Below the pieces are notes generated by a model. That model worked only from the letters and a program-made list of their open reading frames with translations, did not search any database and was not told the origin of the DNA. The position numbers and the translations under genes are program-made. From Mailhella massiliensis (lineage in GTDB: Bacteria; Desulfobacterota; Desulfovibrionia; Desulfovibrionales; Desulfovibrionaceae), in the NCBI RefSeq assembly GCF_020741395.1, contig NZ_DYZA01000165.1, positions 1 through 11,389 of the forward strand: a stretch of 11,389 nucleotides of DNA, read 5' to 3'. Below, piece by piece: positions 1-6,915 of this stretch (within the stretch, counting starts at the first letter, position 1; every line of letters starts with the position of its first letter).

Positions 1-606
1 GAGCGCCGCGCCGCTTTCACAGACCATTTCTTTAAACACGGCGCAGATTTCCCCGGCGTTCTTATGATCCACCGCGGCGGTAGGCTCATCGGCCAGCACC
101 ATGGCAGGCCCGTGGATCAGGGCGCGGGCAATGGCCACCCTCTGGCGCTGCCCGCCGGAAAGGTGCTGCGGCTTCTTGCCCAGATGCTCGGCAATGCCCA
201 GCCTGGACGCAAGCCTGTCCAGGCGCTTTTCCAGAAACTCCACGCCCATGCCCTGAAGCTTCCCGGGCAGAAGAATGTTGTCGCGTACGGTGAGAAAGGA
301 AAGCAGCCCGCCCGATTGCAGCACATAGCCCATGTGCCGCCCGCGCAGGCGCGCAAGCCCCGCTCCGGACAGGGCGGGCACATCGCTCTCCCCGCCCTCG
401 TCATAAAGAAGAAAGCGCCCTGCCCTGCAAGGCTTCAGCGCCAGGGCCAGCACGTCCAGCAACGTGGACTTGCCGCAGCCGCTGCTGCCGAGTACGGCCA
501 GACATTCCCCGCCGTACACGTCCAGGGAAGGCACGCGCAGCTCAAAACGCATGCCTCCCTTTTCGCGTATGATGAGGATATCGCGCAGGCGGGCGCGCAT
601 CGTCAT
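1..606 (-). CDS. LolD/TagT-like ABC transporter ATPase (3' end outside window)
   Basis: Partial gene: 202 codons are visible and the C-terminus lies beyond the left edge. It is an ABC nucleotide-binding subunit that would hydrolyse ATP at the inner membrane for an FtsX/LolE-type permease. Visible motifs: Walker A GSSGCGKST (residues 40-48), Q-loop glutamine near 97, signature LSGGQRQR (149-156), Walker B with DEPTAAVD (173-180). The layout fits the LolD/MacB/FtsE/TagT branch, which works by mechanical coupling rather than substrate import. The start ATG (606-604) overlaps the stop of the upstream vWA gene as ATGA, and a GGAG lies 8 nt before it inside that gene, so the two are translationally coupled. 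A second ATG at 600 is possible but lacks this spacing. Because the partner resembles the periplasmic part of PpkA, a TagT-like role is inferred. LolD or MacB-like export remains possible, since the permease is not visible. Confidence 0.9.
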   Translation of the reverse strand, partial: MTMRARLRDILIIREKGGMRFELRVPSLDVYGGECLAVLGSSGCGKSTLLDVLALALKPCRAGRFLLYDEGGESDVPALSGAGLARLRGRHMGYVLQSGGLLSFLTVRDNILLPGKLQGMGVEFLEKRLDRLASRLGIAEHLGKKPQHLSGGQRQRVAIARALIHGPAMVLADEPTAAVDHKNAGEICAVFKEMVCESGAAL

Positions 607-2678
607 GGCAGAAGCTCCAGAGGCAGGGGCGCCACATAATCGGAAGGATCGTCGCCGGCGTTCAGCGCCACCCACACCTCGGGGTTGTCGTGCAGGGCTG
701 CGTAGGCCGCCACGCGCGCTTCTATCTGGCTGAGGAAGCTGTCCTGCTCATCCGGGCCCCAACTGGCCCACAAGTCATTGCTCATGTCCATGAGCTGGCT
801 GTGATAGGGCAGGCCGGAAAGGAAATCGGGAATCATGCCCGACTCGGCAAGGTTGCGGGCATTCGCCAGCATGGAAGGATCGCGCGAGGCCACGGCGGAA
901 GCCGCCTGAAGGGAAGTGAAGAAATCGTCGCCGCTCACCTGATTGTTCCGCCCGGCCTCCAATACGGAACTGAGCAGAGTGGCCAGGGAATCGAGCTGGC
1001 GCTTGTTGATGAGCAGCCGCACGTCCAGCGACTGGCGCACCGGATCCATGAGATCCTTATCCGCCACCCAGGCTTCTACGTCGCGCGGGGCCTGCGCTCC
1101 GCTGTGGCTGCCCACCCAGGTCACGGAAGCGGCTTTGATAAGATTCTTCAGATCCTCGCTGGTGGGGGCATCGTCGTTCAGGGTCTGGATGCCTCCTGCG
1201 GCAGCTTCGGGAGAGGCTGCTTCCGCCACGGCGGGGGCGGCGGCGCTCCGGGCGAGCACGCCGTCGAGGTAGGCCGTCAGCGTCTGGGTAATGGCCTCCG
1301 CCGCCTTGCCGAAGGAATCCACGTCGCGCGCATTGATGCCCCAGTAAAACGACTTGTCCGTGCCGGGATTCAACGAAAGGGCGCGCAGCTGGCGTTCCGC
1401 CACGCGGTTGTAACGCTTGGTCTTGGGCGGGTTGAGGTGCAGGGCGAGTATACTTACCCCGCGCTCGGAAGCCAGAGTCCGCAGGGTGTTTTCCTCCTTG
1501 CCGGAACTGTTCCATTTATGCCCCGCCTCATGGGCCGGAGCATCGGCCACGATGACGACGATGCGCACCGCCCCCTCACGCCATGCGGTCTTTTCCAGCG
1601 CGTCGGAAACGCCGGCGAAAAGGTCTTCATTCACGTCCACGGAGTCAATGGACGTTTCCTTCATTTCGGCAATGGCCTTCGTGAAATCGTCCACCTTCAT
1701 GAGGGAAGGCGTGAAGTTCTTCGTATTATATTCAATTCCCGCAATGCTTGTGGAATCGCGGTAGCCCCAGAGGCCGAAGGCCAGCTTTTCATTGAGATCC
1801 TGTTCCGAGGAAATGCTGGTGGAGACGGCGTTCAGCACCTCGCGGGCGCGGTCGATATAGGGCTGCATGCTGCGTGTGGTGTCCACCACCCACACAAGGT
1901 CTATCTTGATATCTTTCAAGGTGTCGGATCGCTGCTCCGTAGTCGCGGAAGCCTGCTGGAGATACTCGTTATTAGTGCGCAAATCGGAACTTTCGCGCGC
2001 CTTTTCCCCGCCGCCGCTCACCGCCGCGAGGCGGAGCAGGCGGGACTCGCGCCCGTTCAGCGTGCCGGTCTCAAATTCCAGAATGGGCAGGAGATAAAAC
2101 TGCCTGCTGATATCCACGGCCATTTTGGGTTCCACCGAAAGGACAGGGAAATCCCCGGGCAGAGCCTGCTGCCCCGCCGCGGCCTGGTCTATGGCCGCAT
2201 ACAGCTTTTCCACGGCGGCGGCCCTGGCTTCCTGATCCATGGCCGCAATCTCCTGCAGCGTTTCCTTTTCCTCAAACATGAGCACGGGGCGGCGCCCCTG
2301 GGGATGTGTGTAGGCGAGACACATGGTCTGCCGCCACTCAAACACGTCCTCCGTCTTCATCCAGCCGACCACGGTTCCTTCTTCATCCGTGCCGACCTCA
2401 TACCAGCCCTGTCCTGTCTCACGAGCTTCCCCGCCCGGCCTGTCGTACACGAAATACGACTGGAACGTAGGCAGATTGCTCTGCAGAATATCATTTTCCG
2501 AAGGCGTCCTGTACAGGCTGGCCATGGGTCTTGTAAGCACGCGCAGGGAAAGCTCGCTCTTCTCACTGAGGGTAAGCGGGAAACGCTGCCCGGGAGCGGG
2601 GCCTTCTACCCCGGCCATGGCGTGCGCTCCCCACAGCAGGGTAGCGGCAAAAAGACTGAGGACGACACTTTTTCTCAT
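603..2678 (-). CDS. Exported vWA-domain protein resembling the periplasmic part of PpkA
   Basis: A 691-residue protein with a Sec signal peptide (residues 1-22, hydrophobic core VVLSLFAATLLWGA, likely cleavage AMA/G). Residues about 44-120 look like an SH3-type module (YRTPS...WYEVGTDEEGTVVGWM) ending in EWRQTMCLAYTHPQGRRPVLMF. A vWA domain spans about 257-475, with MIDAS residues DTTRS (266-270, Thr in the middle position) and a later Asp in VADAP (379). An Ala/Pro-rich linker (477-495) leads to a helical C-terminal domain (505-691) ending PLPLELLP. From memory, this order and wording match the C-terminal half of PpkA, the type VI secretion Ser/Thr kinase, but no kinase domain is present and export replaces the transmembrane anchor. 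The start is supported by GGGAG 6 nt upstream. It is first in a unit with the ABC ATPase. The vWA domain and export are certain; the PpkA link is an inference. Confidence 0.88.
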   Translation of the reverse strand: MRKSVVLSLFAATLLWGAHAMAGVEGPAPGQRFPLTLSEKSELSLRVLTRPMASLYRTPSENDILQSNLPTFQSYFVYDRPGGEARETGQGWYEVGTDEEGTVVGWMKTEDVFEWRQTMCLAYTHPQGRRPVLMFEEKETLQEIAAMDQEARAAAVEKLYAAIDQAAAGQQALPGDFPVLSVEPKMAVDISRQFYLLPILEFETGTLNGRESRLLRLAAVSGGGEKARESSDLRTNNEYLQQASATTEQRSDTLKDIKIDLVWVVDTTRSMQPYIDRAREVLNAVSTSISSEQDLNEKLAFGLWGYRDSTSIAGIEYNTKNFTPSLMKVDDFTKAIAEMKETSIDSVDVNEDLFAGVSDALEKTAWREGAVRIVVIVADAPAHEAGHKWNSSGKEENTLRTLASERGVSILALHLNPPKTKRYNRVAERQLRALSLNPGTDKSFYWGINARDVDSFGKAAEAITQTLTAYLDGVLARSAAAPAVAEAASPEAAAGGIQTLNDDAPTSEDLKNLIKAASVTWVGSHSGAQAPRDVEAWVADKDLMDPVRQSLDVRLLINKRQLDSLATLLSSVLEAGRNNQVSGDDFFTSLQAASAVASRDPSMLANARNLAESGMIPDFLSGLPYHSQLMDMSNDLWASWGPDEQDSFLSQIEARVAAYAALHDNPEVWVALNAGDDPSDYVAPLPLELLP

Positions 2679-2825
2679 AACATGCTCCCGGAAGGTGTTT
2701 TATGTGAAGGGCCGACGCCTCCGCGCCCCAGGCCCCTGTCCCGCGCTCCCACCTCGCCGGGGCGCGGCCGGCCATATTTCCGTGCGGCCCTTTCCCTCCG
2801 GGGAAAAAGCCGACATTTTGGGGCC

Positions 2826-2854
2826 ATCATAAATAAAACACCCGGGATTGAAAA
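2826..2854 (-). promoter_or_regulatory. Possible sigma70 promoter for the vWA-ABC unit
   Basis: On the minus strand, TTTTCA (2854-2849) and TATGAT (2831-2826) are separated by 17 bp, giving a start near 2819 and a leader of about 140 nt before the vWA gene. The -10 box is good and the -35 box matches the consensus at four of six positions. The assignment rests on position and spacing alone. Confidence 0.3.
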
Positions 2855-2885
2855 TCATCCTCAGGATACATTTGTGCCCGGGAAG

Positions 2886-2933
2886 AAAAAAAATCAGGCC
2901 GTGCCGCACTCTCGGATGAAAAAAAACGGCCTG
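2886..2933 (-). terminator. Candidate minus-strand hairpin followed by T8
   Basis: Read on the minus strand, CAGGCCGT (2933-2926) pairs with ACGGCCTG (2902-2895), an 8-bp perfect stem around a 23-nt loop. It is followed by A and then eight T (2893-2886). The form fits an intrinsic terminator with a large loop. No annotated minus-strand gene ends here, so it may stop antisense or read-through transcription coming from the hsp20 side before the vWA promoter. Confidence 0.35.
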
Positions 2934-3111
2934 CCGCCGCTCTTTCCAAGCTTTTCCGGCCGCCCAGCGCGTCCGCCCCGCCCAAGGGAAAGCACCCGCC
3001 AGGCAGAAGGGAAGGCCCTTTCCTTTCCCCCGGACGGCCGCCTGAGCGGCATGCGGTATTACGGGTCCTCACGCCGAAATGATAATAAAAGAAAAAAATC
3101 CTTCTCTGGCG

Positions 3112-3139
3112 TTGACAGGAAAAAAATCGTTCTTATTGT
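3112..3139 (+). promoter_or_regulatory. Sigma70-type promoter of hsp20
   Basis: A perfect TTGACA (3112-3117) is followed 16 bp later by TATTGT (3134-3139), predicting a start near 3146. A-rich sequence lies just upstream. No sigma32-type CTTGAA/CCCCAT pair and no CIRCE element was seen. Heat control, if present, may therefore act at the RNA level or through another regulator. Confidence 0.55.
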
Positions 3140-3145
3140 AAAAGT

Positions 3146-3307
3146 ATCCTTTCAGGGAGAGCGCCTCCAAAGGGCGAACACCCATGAAAGGATGAATTAA
3201 TGTATCCTCTCCATGCAAAGAAGAATCTTTGCAGAGAAAAGAGAGAGCGAGATCATTCCCACTTTATTTATGATGCATTGATTCAACACACAAATGGAGG
3301 TTTTAAT
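3146..3307 (+). promoter_or_regulatory. Structured 5' leader of hsp20, possible RNA thermometer
   Basis: The predicted transcript begins with a hairpin. ATCCTTTCA (3146-3154) pairs perfectly with TGAAAGGAT (3185-3193), and GGG/CCC and CGCC/GGCG pairs lie inside it. A second hairpin pairs GCAAAG (3215-3220) with CTTTGC (3227-3232). Immediately 5' of that, TCTCCAT (3208-3214) is complementary to ATGGAGG (3294-3300), which contains the hsp20 Shine-Dalgarno. Pairing would hide the ribosome site, as RNA thermometers do. The helices are visible in the sequence; the thermometer function is inferred. Confidence 0.4.
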
Positions 3308-3748
3308 ATGTTGCCCAGTATTTTTGGTGAAAGACTTTTTGATGACTTCTTCGGTGAACCCTTTATGCCCGCCTTTGTGAAGCGCGACCCGCTCTTCGGA
3401 AAGAACGCGAAGAACCTGATGAAGACGGATGTGCGCGAACTGGAAAACACCTATGAGCTGGACATTGACCTGCCCGGCTTCAAGAAGGACGAAGTGAAGA
3501 TTGAGCTGGACGGCGGTTATCTGACCATCAGCGCCGCCAAGGCCCTGAACAAGGACGAGGAAGGCAAGAACGGCCAGTACCTGCGCCGCGAACGCTACAG
3601 CGGCGAATGCAGCCGCAGCTTCTATGTAGGCGAGGCGCTGGAACCCAAGGACGTTACCGCCACCTTTGAAGACGGCATCCTGAAGCTCTCCTTCCCCAAG
3701 GCTCCTGAAAAGAAGGTTCCGGAAAAGAAGACCATCGCCATTGCATAA
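3308..3748 (+). CDS. Small heat-shock protein, Hsp20/alpha-crystallin family
   Basis: A 146-residue cytoplasmic holdase chaperone that binds unfolding proteins without ATP. It has a short N-terminal arm rich in Phe (FDDFF). The alpha-crystallin domain spans about 38-130 (start MKTDVRELENTYELDIDLPGF, then GYLTISA, LRRERYSGECSRSFYV and the conserved end FEDGILKLSFPK). A lysine-rich tail ends in the I-x-I motif IAI (143-145), which docks between subunits during oligomer assembly. Length is normal for the family. The ATG at 3308 is chosen because GGAGG lies 7 nt upstream and the protein then begins like other family members. The frame stays open upstream to an ATG at 3200, which would add 36 residues of unlike composition. 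It is a single-gene unit with its own promoter and terminator. Confidence 0.95.
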   Translation: MLPSIFGERLFDDFFGEPFMPAFVKRDPLFGKNAKNLMKTDVRELENTYELDIDLPGFKKDEVKIELDGGYLTISAAKALNKDEEGKNGQYLRRERYSGECSRSFYVGEALEPKDVTATFEDGILKLSFPKAPEKKVPEKKTIAIA

Positions 3749-3760
3749 CCCCTTCTCCCC

Positions 3761-3838
3761 GGCAGTCCGCCTTTCCTCGTGAAGGCGGGCTGCCCCGCAA
3801 GACAAAGCGCAGGCAGAACATCTGCCTGCGCTTTTTTT
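3761..3838 (+). terminator. Tandem hairpins ending the hsp20 transcript
   Basis: Hairpin one pairs 3761-3773 with 3782-3794 (13 pairs including one U-G). Hairpin two is a perfect 14-bp stem, 3804-3817 with 3821-3834 around an ACA loop, and runs into seven T (3832-3838). The second is a textbook intrinsic terminator. On the minus strand its downstream tract is TTTGTCTT, so it may also stop transcription arriving from the membrane-protein gene. Confidence 0.9.
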
Positions 3839-3935
3839 GTACGCCATATTCCACGCGCGTCCTTCCGCCCAGGGCCGAAACGGATTTTTTTGCCATGCTC
3901 GGAACGGCGAAAGAGGCAAGACCTACTCTTCCTGC

Positions 3936-3956
3936 AAGCGGAAATCGGCTCCGCTT
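3936..3956 (-). repeat. Small hairpin right after the membrane-protein stop codon
   Basis: AAGCGGA (3936-3942) and TCCGCTT (3950-3956) form a 7-bp stem directly following the TAG stop at 3959-3957. No T tract follows on the minus strand, so it is not a normal intrinsic terminator. It may protect the 3' end or assist Rho-type termination. Confidence 0.35.
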
Positions 3957-4961
3957 CTACTCTTTCTCATGTTCCAGACGCAACTGCCCCGCTTTGTCGG
4001 TAAAAACGGTAAGCAGGGGCCTCGCCTGCGGAGCCTCTTCCGTAAACTGCCTCGAGAGCTGGCGCAACAGGCCGCCGAGCAGCAGAAACAAAGCAAGGGG
4101 AATGATGAGCGTGGTCAGCACAAAAATACAGAAGGTGTGGAAAAGCCTGTCCGTGGCATCATCGGCATAATGCAGTATCTGAGCGGCCTTTTCCCGTATC
4201 TTATCCACGCTGAAACGGCTTATGAACCGGGTGACCTTCTCCAGTACGCCTTCCGCCTTGTCCCACACAGAGGAGAACCATCCCTCGTCTTTTTCCTCCA
4301 CGGAGGCCTGCGCCAGGCTCCGGTTCATCTCGCCCTCAAGGTGCTCCATCTGCAAGGAGGAATTCTCCACCCCGGCCATCTGCGCTTCATACACAGGGCC
4401 GAGATACGCCGTTTCCACATAGGAGCTGACGCCTGCCGACAAAGGAAAGAACAGCCAGCACACCAGGGCCGTGCGGGAAAGAAAGAGCGCCGCCGCCCGG
4501 CTCCAGGAAGCACGACGCCCGAAAAGGCAGTAGCAGGCCGCAAATATCAGGGCCATGGGCAGAAGAACCTTGAAGCAGACCCAGGAAACCATGCCCAGGA
4601 GCAGCTTTTCCACCAGCATCAGGCCCATGACGAAAAAAAGCGCCGCGCTCACCCTTTCAATGGCGTCGTTCACAGCCGCCAGCATTTCCCCGGGAGCCAC
4701 GCTCATACCCACCCCGAAGGGAGCAATGGAAAGTTCCACACGTTGCAGGCTGGAAACGGCCTTGTCCACCACTTTGGCCGAAGCATAGGCTGCCGTGGCC
4801 CTGACCAGCGTTTTTTCGCAGTATTCTTCCGAAATTCTCTCGGCCGCGCCGATAACAGGAATATGGGCGTTGGCTCCGTTGCCCATACGCACGGGCAAAA
4901 GGTACAATGCGCCGAAACAAAGCACGAGTGCCGCCATGAACAGAAGAGTTCTTCTCAACAT
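3957..4961 (-). CDS. Uncharacterised polytopic inner-membrane protein
   Basis: A 334-residue protein not recognised by name. An N-terminal hydrophobic segment (5-22, signal or anchor) is followed by a predicted external stretch (about 23-103) containing ELSIAPFGVGMSVAPGEM. Further hydrophobic segments lie at about 104-121, 122-146, 154-178 and 274-298. The loop at about 180-273 is acidic and helical (MEHLEGEMNRSLAQ, WDKAEGVLEKVTRF), and the tail is charged. Positive residues at GRRASWSR (149-156) and RQLSRQ (300-305) suggest cytoplasmic faces, but the number of spans is ambiguous. The start ATG at 4961 has GGGAG 6 nt upstream; the frame stays open to 5183, but that extension is Arg/Gly-rich and starts without a ribosome site. 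The segment around residues 76-105 recalls unnamed inner-membrane proteins of other Proteobacteria. No function is proposed. It has its own promoter candidate and no operon partner. Confidence 0.8.
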   Translation of the reverse strand: MLRRTLLFMAALVLCFGALYLLPVRMGNGANAHIPVIGAAERISEEYCEKTLVRATAAYASAKVVDKAVSSLQRVELSIAPFGVGMSVAPGEMLAAVNDAIERVSAALFFVMGLMLVEKLLLGMVSWVCFKVLLPMALIFAACYCLFGRRASWSRAAALFLSRTALVCWLFFPLSAGVSSYVETAYLGPVYEAQMAGVENSSLQMEHLEGEMNRSLAQASVEEKDEGWFSSVWDKAEGVLEKVTRFISRFSVDKIREKAAQILHYADDATDRLFHTFCIFVLTTLIIPLALFLLLGGLLRQLSRQFTEEAPQARPLLTVFTDKAGQLRLEHEKE

Positions 4962-4982
4962 CTCACGCTCCCTTTCCCTCCC

Positions 4983-5022
4983 CGGAACACCGTTGTTCCG
5001 CTGAAAAGCGTCCCCGATAATA
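4983..5022 (-). promoter_or_regulatory. Candidate promoter element and palindrome before the membrane-protein gene
   Basis: Minus-strand TATTAT (5022-5017) is a good -10 box, but no clear -35 is seen at normal spacing. It predicts a start near 5010. Just downstream, CGGAACA (4983-4989) and TGTTCCG (4994-5000) form a perfect 7-bp inverted repeat with a CCGT centre, 22 bp before the start codon. It could be an operator or a 5' mRNA hairpin. Confidence 0.35.
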
Positions 5023-5690
5023 CCTGTACGAACAGTTTCCAGCATATTCTGCGGAACCCGCCCAAGGCAACGGCATCTGCCCTTCTTCCCCCCGGGAAAT
5101 TCCCCGTACCGGAGGATAAAGCGATGCAGCGCCCGGCACACGGCCGAACCCTGCGCTTTCACGGCTGAGAGAAAAAGCCCCATGAGGACGATGAAGGCAT
5201 CCCGGAAAAAAGCTTTCCATGGGCCATGAATCCTGCCCGCCGGACGGGGAGAAAATATGCCTCAGGCTCCTTTCCTCACTTCCTTGCCGAAGCACGCAAC
5301 ACAGCCCCGGGCGGATGCAGAGACTCGGGGCATAACGATCCCATTTCAGAGTATCCGTACTGCGGCCCGGCGGCGAAAAACAGGTATGAAAAAACAGCGT
5401 GTTCTCCCGGGCAGGTTCCATGAGTTCTTCCGCTTCACGGCTCTACCCGCGCAGGAAAAACTCCGCCCCCAGACCGCCTTCCCGGAATTGCAGGGCCGAA
5501 GAACGGTTCCGTGCCTCGCTTTTCCGCTGTTTACGCATGCCCCACGGCCTGACGAATCTCCGGGAAAAGACGACGAAAAACGCCTCTTCAAGAGCTGCGG
5601 GTGCTTCCTGTATTCCCGAAAAGGCGTTTTCAACCATACAGGCCCGCCTTCCGGCCGTGAGGCATCCTTTCCCCGACCTGAAGGCCCTGC
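5023..5690. other. Long intergenic region without a supported gene
   Basis: About 670 bp. Open frames of up to 149 codons occur on both strands, but their translations are Arg/Pro/Gly-rich, lack ribosome sites and match no family known to me. One compact hairpin at 5607-5642 stands out and is listed separately. A degraded gene or a small RNA cannot be excluded. Confidence 0.5.
5607..5642. repeat. Two-helix inverted repeat in the intergenic region
   Basis: CCTGTAT (5607-5613) pairs with ATACAGG (5636-5642). After symmetric 4-nt internal loops, GAAAA (5618-5622) pairs with TTTTC (5627-5631) around GGCG. There are 12 perfect pairs in 36 nt. No T tract follows on either strand, so a terminator role is unlikely. 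It could be part of an unrecognised RNA. Confidence 0.4.
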
Positions 5691-5718
5691 AAAAAAGGAG
5701 GCGTAATCCGCCTCCTTT
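5691..5718 (-). terminator. Intrinsic terminator of the metNIQ operon
   Basis: On the minus strand AAAGGAGGCG (5718-5709) pairs with CGCCTCCTTT (5703-5694), a 10-bp stem with a 5-nt loop. The T run extends through 5691, giving six T in all. It lies 16 bp past the aminotransferase stop codon and closes the five-gene operon. Confidence 0.9.
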
Positions 5719-5734
5719 ATATTCGTCAGTGTGT

Positions 5735-6907
5735 TCAGCCCCGCAGGCCCGACATTTTCTTCCGCATATCGGCCAGGCGCTCCAGCGCGGCTTCAAGCGT
5801 ATCCTTTTTCTTGGCGAAATGCAGGCGGATATACCGGTTCTCGGGCTCCTTGAAAAAGCTGGAGCCGGGAACCGCGCCTATGCCCACATGTTCGGCAAGT
5901 TTCTCGCAGAACGTCACGTCGCTTGCAAAGCCGAATTCCGATATGTCCAGAAGGACGTAATACGCGCCTTCGGGATCGGTATGCGCGATCTTCAGGTCGT
6001 CCAGCCCCTGCATGAAAAGCGACTTCTTCTCCGTATAGACGTCGGCAAGCTCCCGGTAATAATCGTCGCCGAAGCGGAGCCCCACCACCGCGGCTTCCTG
6101 AAGCGGGGAGGCCGCGCCCACGGTGAGGAAGTCATGCACCTTCCTTGCACTTTCCACCACCTCGGCGGAAGCTATGACATAACCCAGCCGCCACCCCGTG
6201 ATGGAGTAGGTCTTGGAAAGCGAGCTGCACGACAGGGTGCGCTCCGCCATGCCGGGCAGGGACGCCATGTAGGTATGGCGGTGCGGGGCATAGACGATAT
6301 GCTCATAGACCTCGTCCGTGATCACATAGACGTCATACTTGCGCGCAAGGCCGGCAATGATCTCCAGCTCCTCGCGTGTGAATACCTTGCCGCAGGGATT
6401 GGAGGGGTTGCACAGAATAAGGGCCTTGGGGCGCTGCCGGAAGGCGTCCTCAAGCTTCTCGGGATCGAAGCGGAAGGTGGGAGGCTCCAGAGGCACATAG
6501 ATGGGTTCCGCACCGGAGAGTATGGCGTCGGCCCCGTAGTTCTCATAGAACGGGGAAAACACCACGACCTTGTCCCCGGGATTGGTCACCGTCATCATGG
6601 CGACCATCATGGCCTCAGTGCTGCCGCAGGTCACCACGATTTCAGAGTCGGGATCGATGGGGATGCCCATGAAGCGGGACTGCTTAGCCGCGAGCGCCTC
6701 ACGGAAATTCTGCGCCCCCCATGTCACCGAATACTGATGGGGGCCCTCTCCGGCCACCTCGACCAGGCGGTCAAGCAGGGGTTTGGGCGGGTCGAAATCA
6801 GGAAAGCCCTGGGAAAGATTGATAGCCCCGAACTCCATGGATACGCGCGTCATACGCCGGATCACGGAATCCGTGAAGCTGGCCGTCCTGTGGGAAAGTT
6901 TCTGCAT
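5735..6907 (-). CDS. PLP-dependent class I aminotransferase, YbdL/kynurenine aminotransferase-like
   Basis: A 390-residue fold-type I aminotransferase of normal length. The start shows INLSQGFPDFDPP (29-41), typical of the YbdL/KAT branch. NPSNP (167-171) supplies the Asn that contacts PLP, and TDEVYEH (197-203) the Asp and Tyr. SSLSKTYSITGWRLGY (228-243) contains the Schiff-base lysine K232, and YIRLHFA (359-365) the carboxylate-binding R361. E. coli YbdL prefers methionine, His and Phe as amino donors, so methionine to 2-oxo-4-methylthiobutyrate, or the reverse, is a reasonable reaction here given the metNIQ genes upstream. The start at 6907 has GAGG formed across the preceding TGA, 8 bp downstream of the dehydrogenase gene. 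Substrate is inferred; a broad aromatic or aspartate-type activity is possible. Confidence 0.93.
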   Translation of the reverse strand: MQKLSHRTASFTDSVIRRMTRVSMEFGAINLSQGFPDFDPPKPLLDRLVEVAGEGPHQYSVTWGAQNFREALAAKQSRFMGIPIDPDSEIVVTCGSTEAMMVAMMTVTNPGDKVVVFSPFYENYGADAILSGAEPIYVPLEPPTFRFDPEKLEDAFRQRPKALILCNPSNPCGKVFTREELEIIAGLARKYDVYVITDEVYEHIVYAPHRHTYMASLPGMAERTLSCSSLSKTYSITGWRLGYVIASAEVVESARKVHDFLTVGAASPLQEAAVVGLRFGDDYYRELADVYTEKKSLFMQGLDDLKIAHTDPEGAYYVLLDISEFGFASDVTFCEKLAEHVGIGAVPGSSFFKEPENRYIRLHFAKKKDTLEAALERLADMRKKMSGLRG

Positions 6908-6915
6908 GGCGCACC

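Larger units (their letters stand above)
2679..3111. other. Divergent non-coding region between the vWA gene and hsp20
   Basis: No convincing gene is seen. Short open frames on both strands give low-complexity, Arg/Pro/Gly-rich translations without ribosome sites. The half nearest the vWA gene is very GC-rich; 2820-2930 and 3075-3145 are AT-rich with long A runs. It holds the candidate vWA promoter and a minus-strand hairpin with a T tract, both listed separately. Confidence 0.6.

Noticed and set aside
690..3200. Plus-strand open frame of 836 codons opposite the vWA gene
   Set aside because: It is antisense to a gene with a clear signal peptide, MIDAS motif and ribosome site; its own translation is His/Gly/Arg-rich with no family features, as expected from a GC-rich shadow frame.
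3060..3200. Sigma32 promoter or CIRCE operator for hsp20
   Set aside because: Neither the CTTGAA/CCCCAT pair nor the TTAGCACTC/GAGTGCTAA repeat is present; a sigma70-type promoter explains the region better.
5016..5040. LexA-type operator suggested by CTGT and ACAG near 5025-5036
   Set aside because: The half-sites are only 4 bp apart; the proteobacterial LexA site needs 8, and the alternative GAAC/GTTC form is not complete.
3837..5168. Plus-strand open frame of 443 codons opposite the membrane-protein gene
   Set aside because: Low-complexity basic translation and no ribosome site. The minus-strand frame has membrane segments and a good ribosome site, so it is the real gene.
5257..5706. Possible 149-codon gene in the long intergenic region
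   Set aside because: No ribosome site, Arg/Pro-rich translation, and its end runs into the operon terminator.
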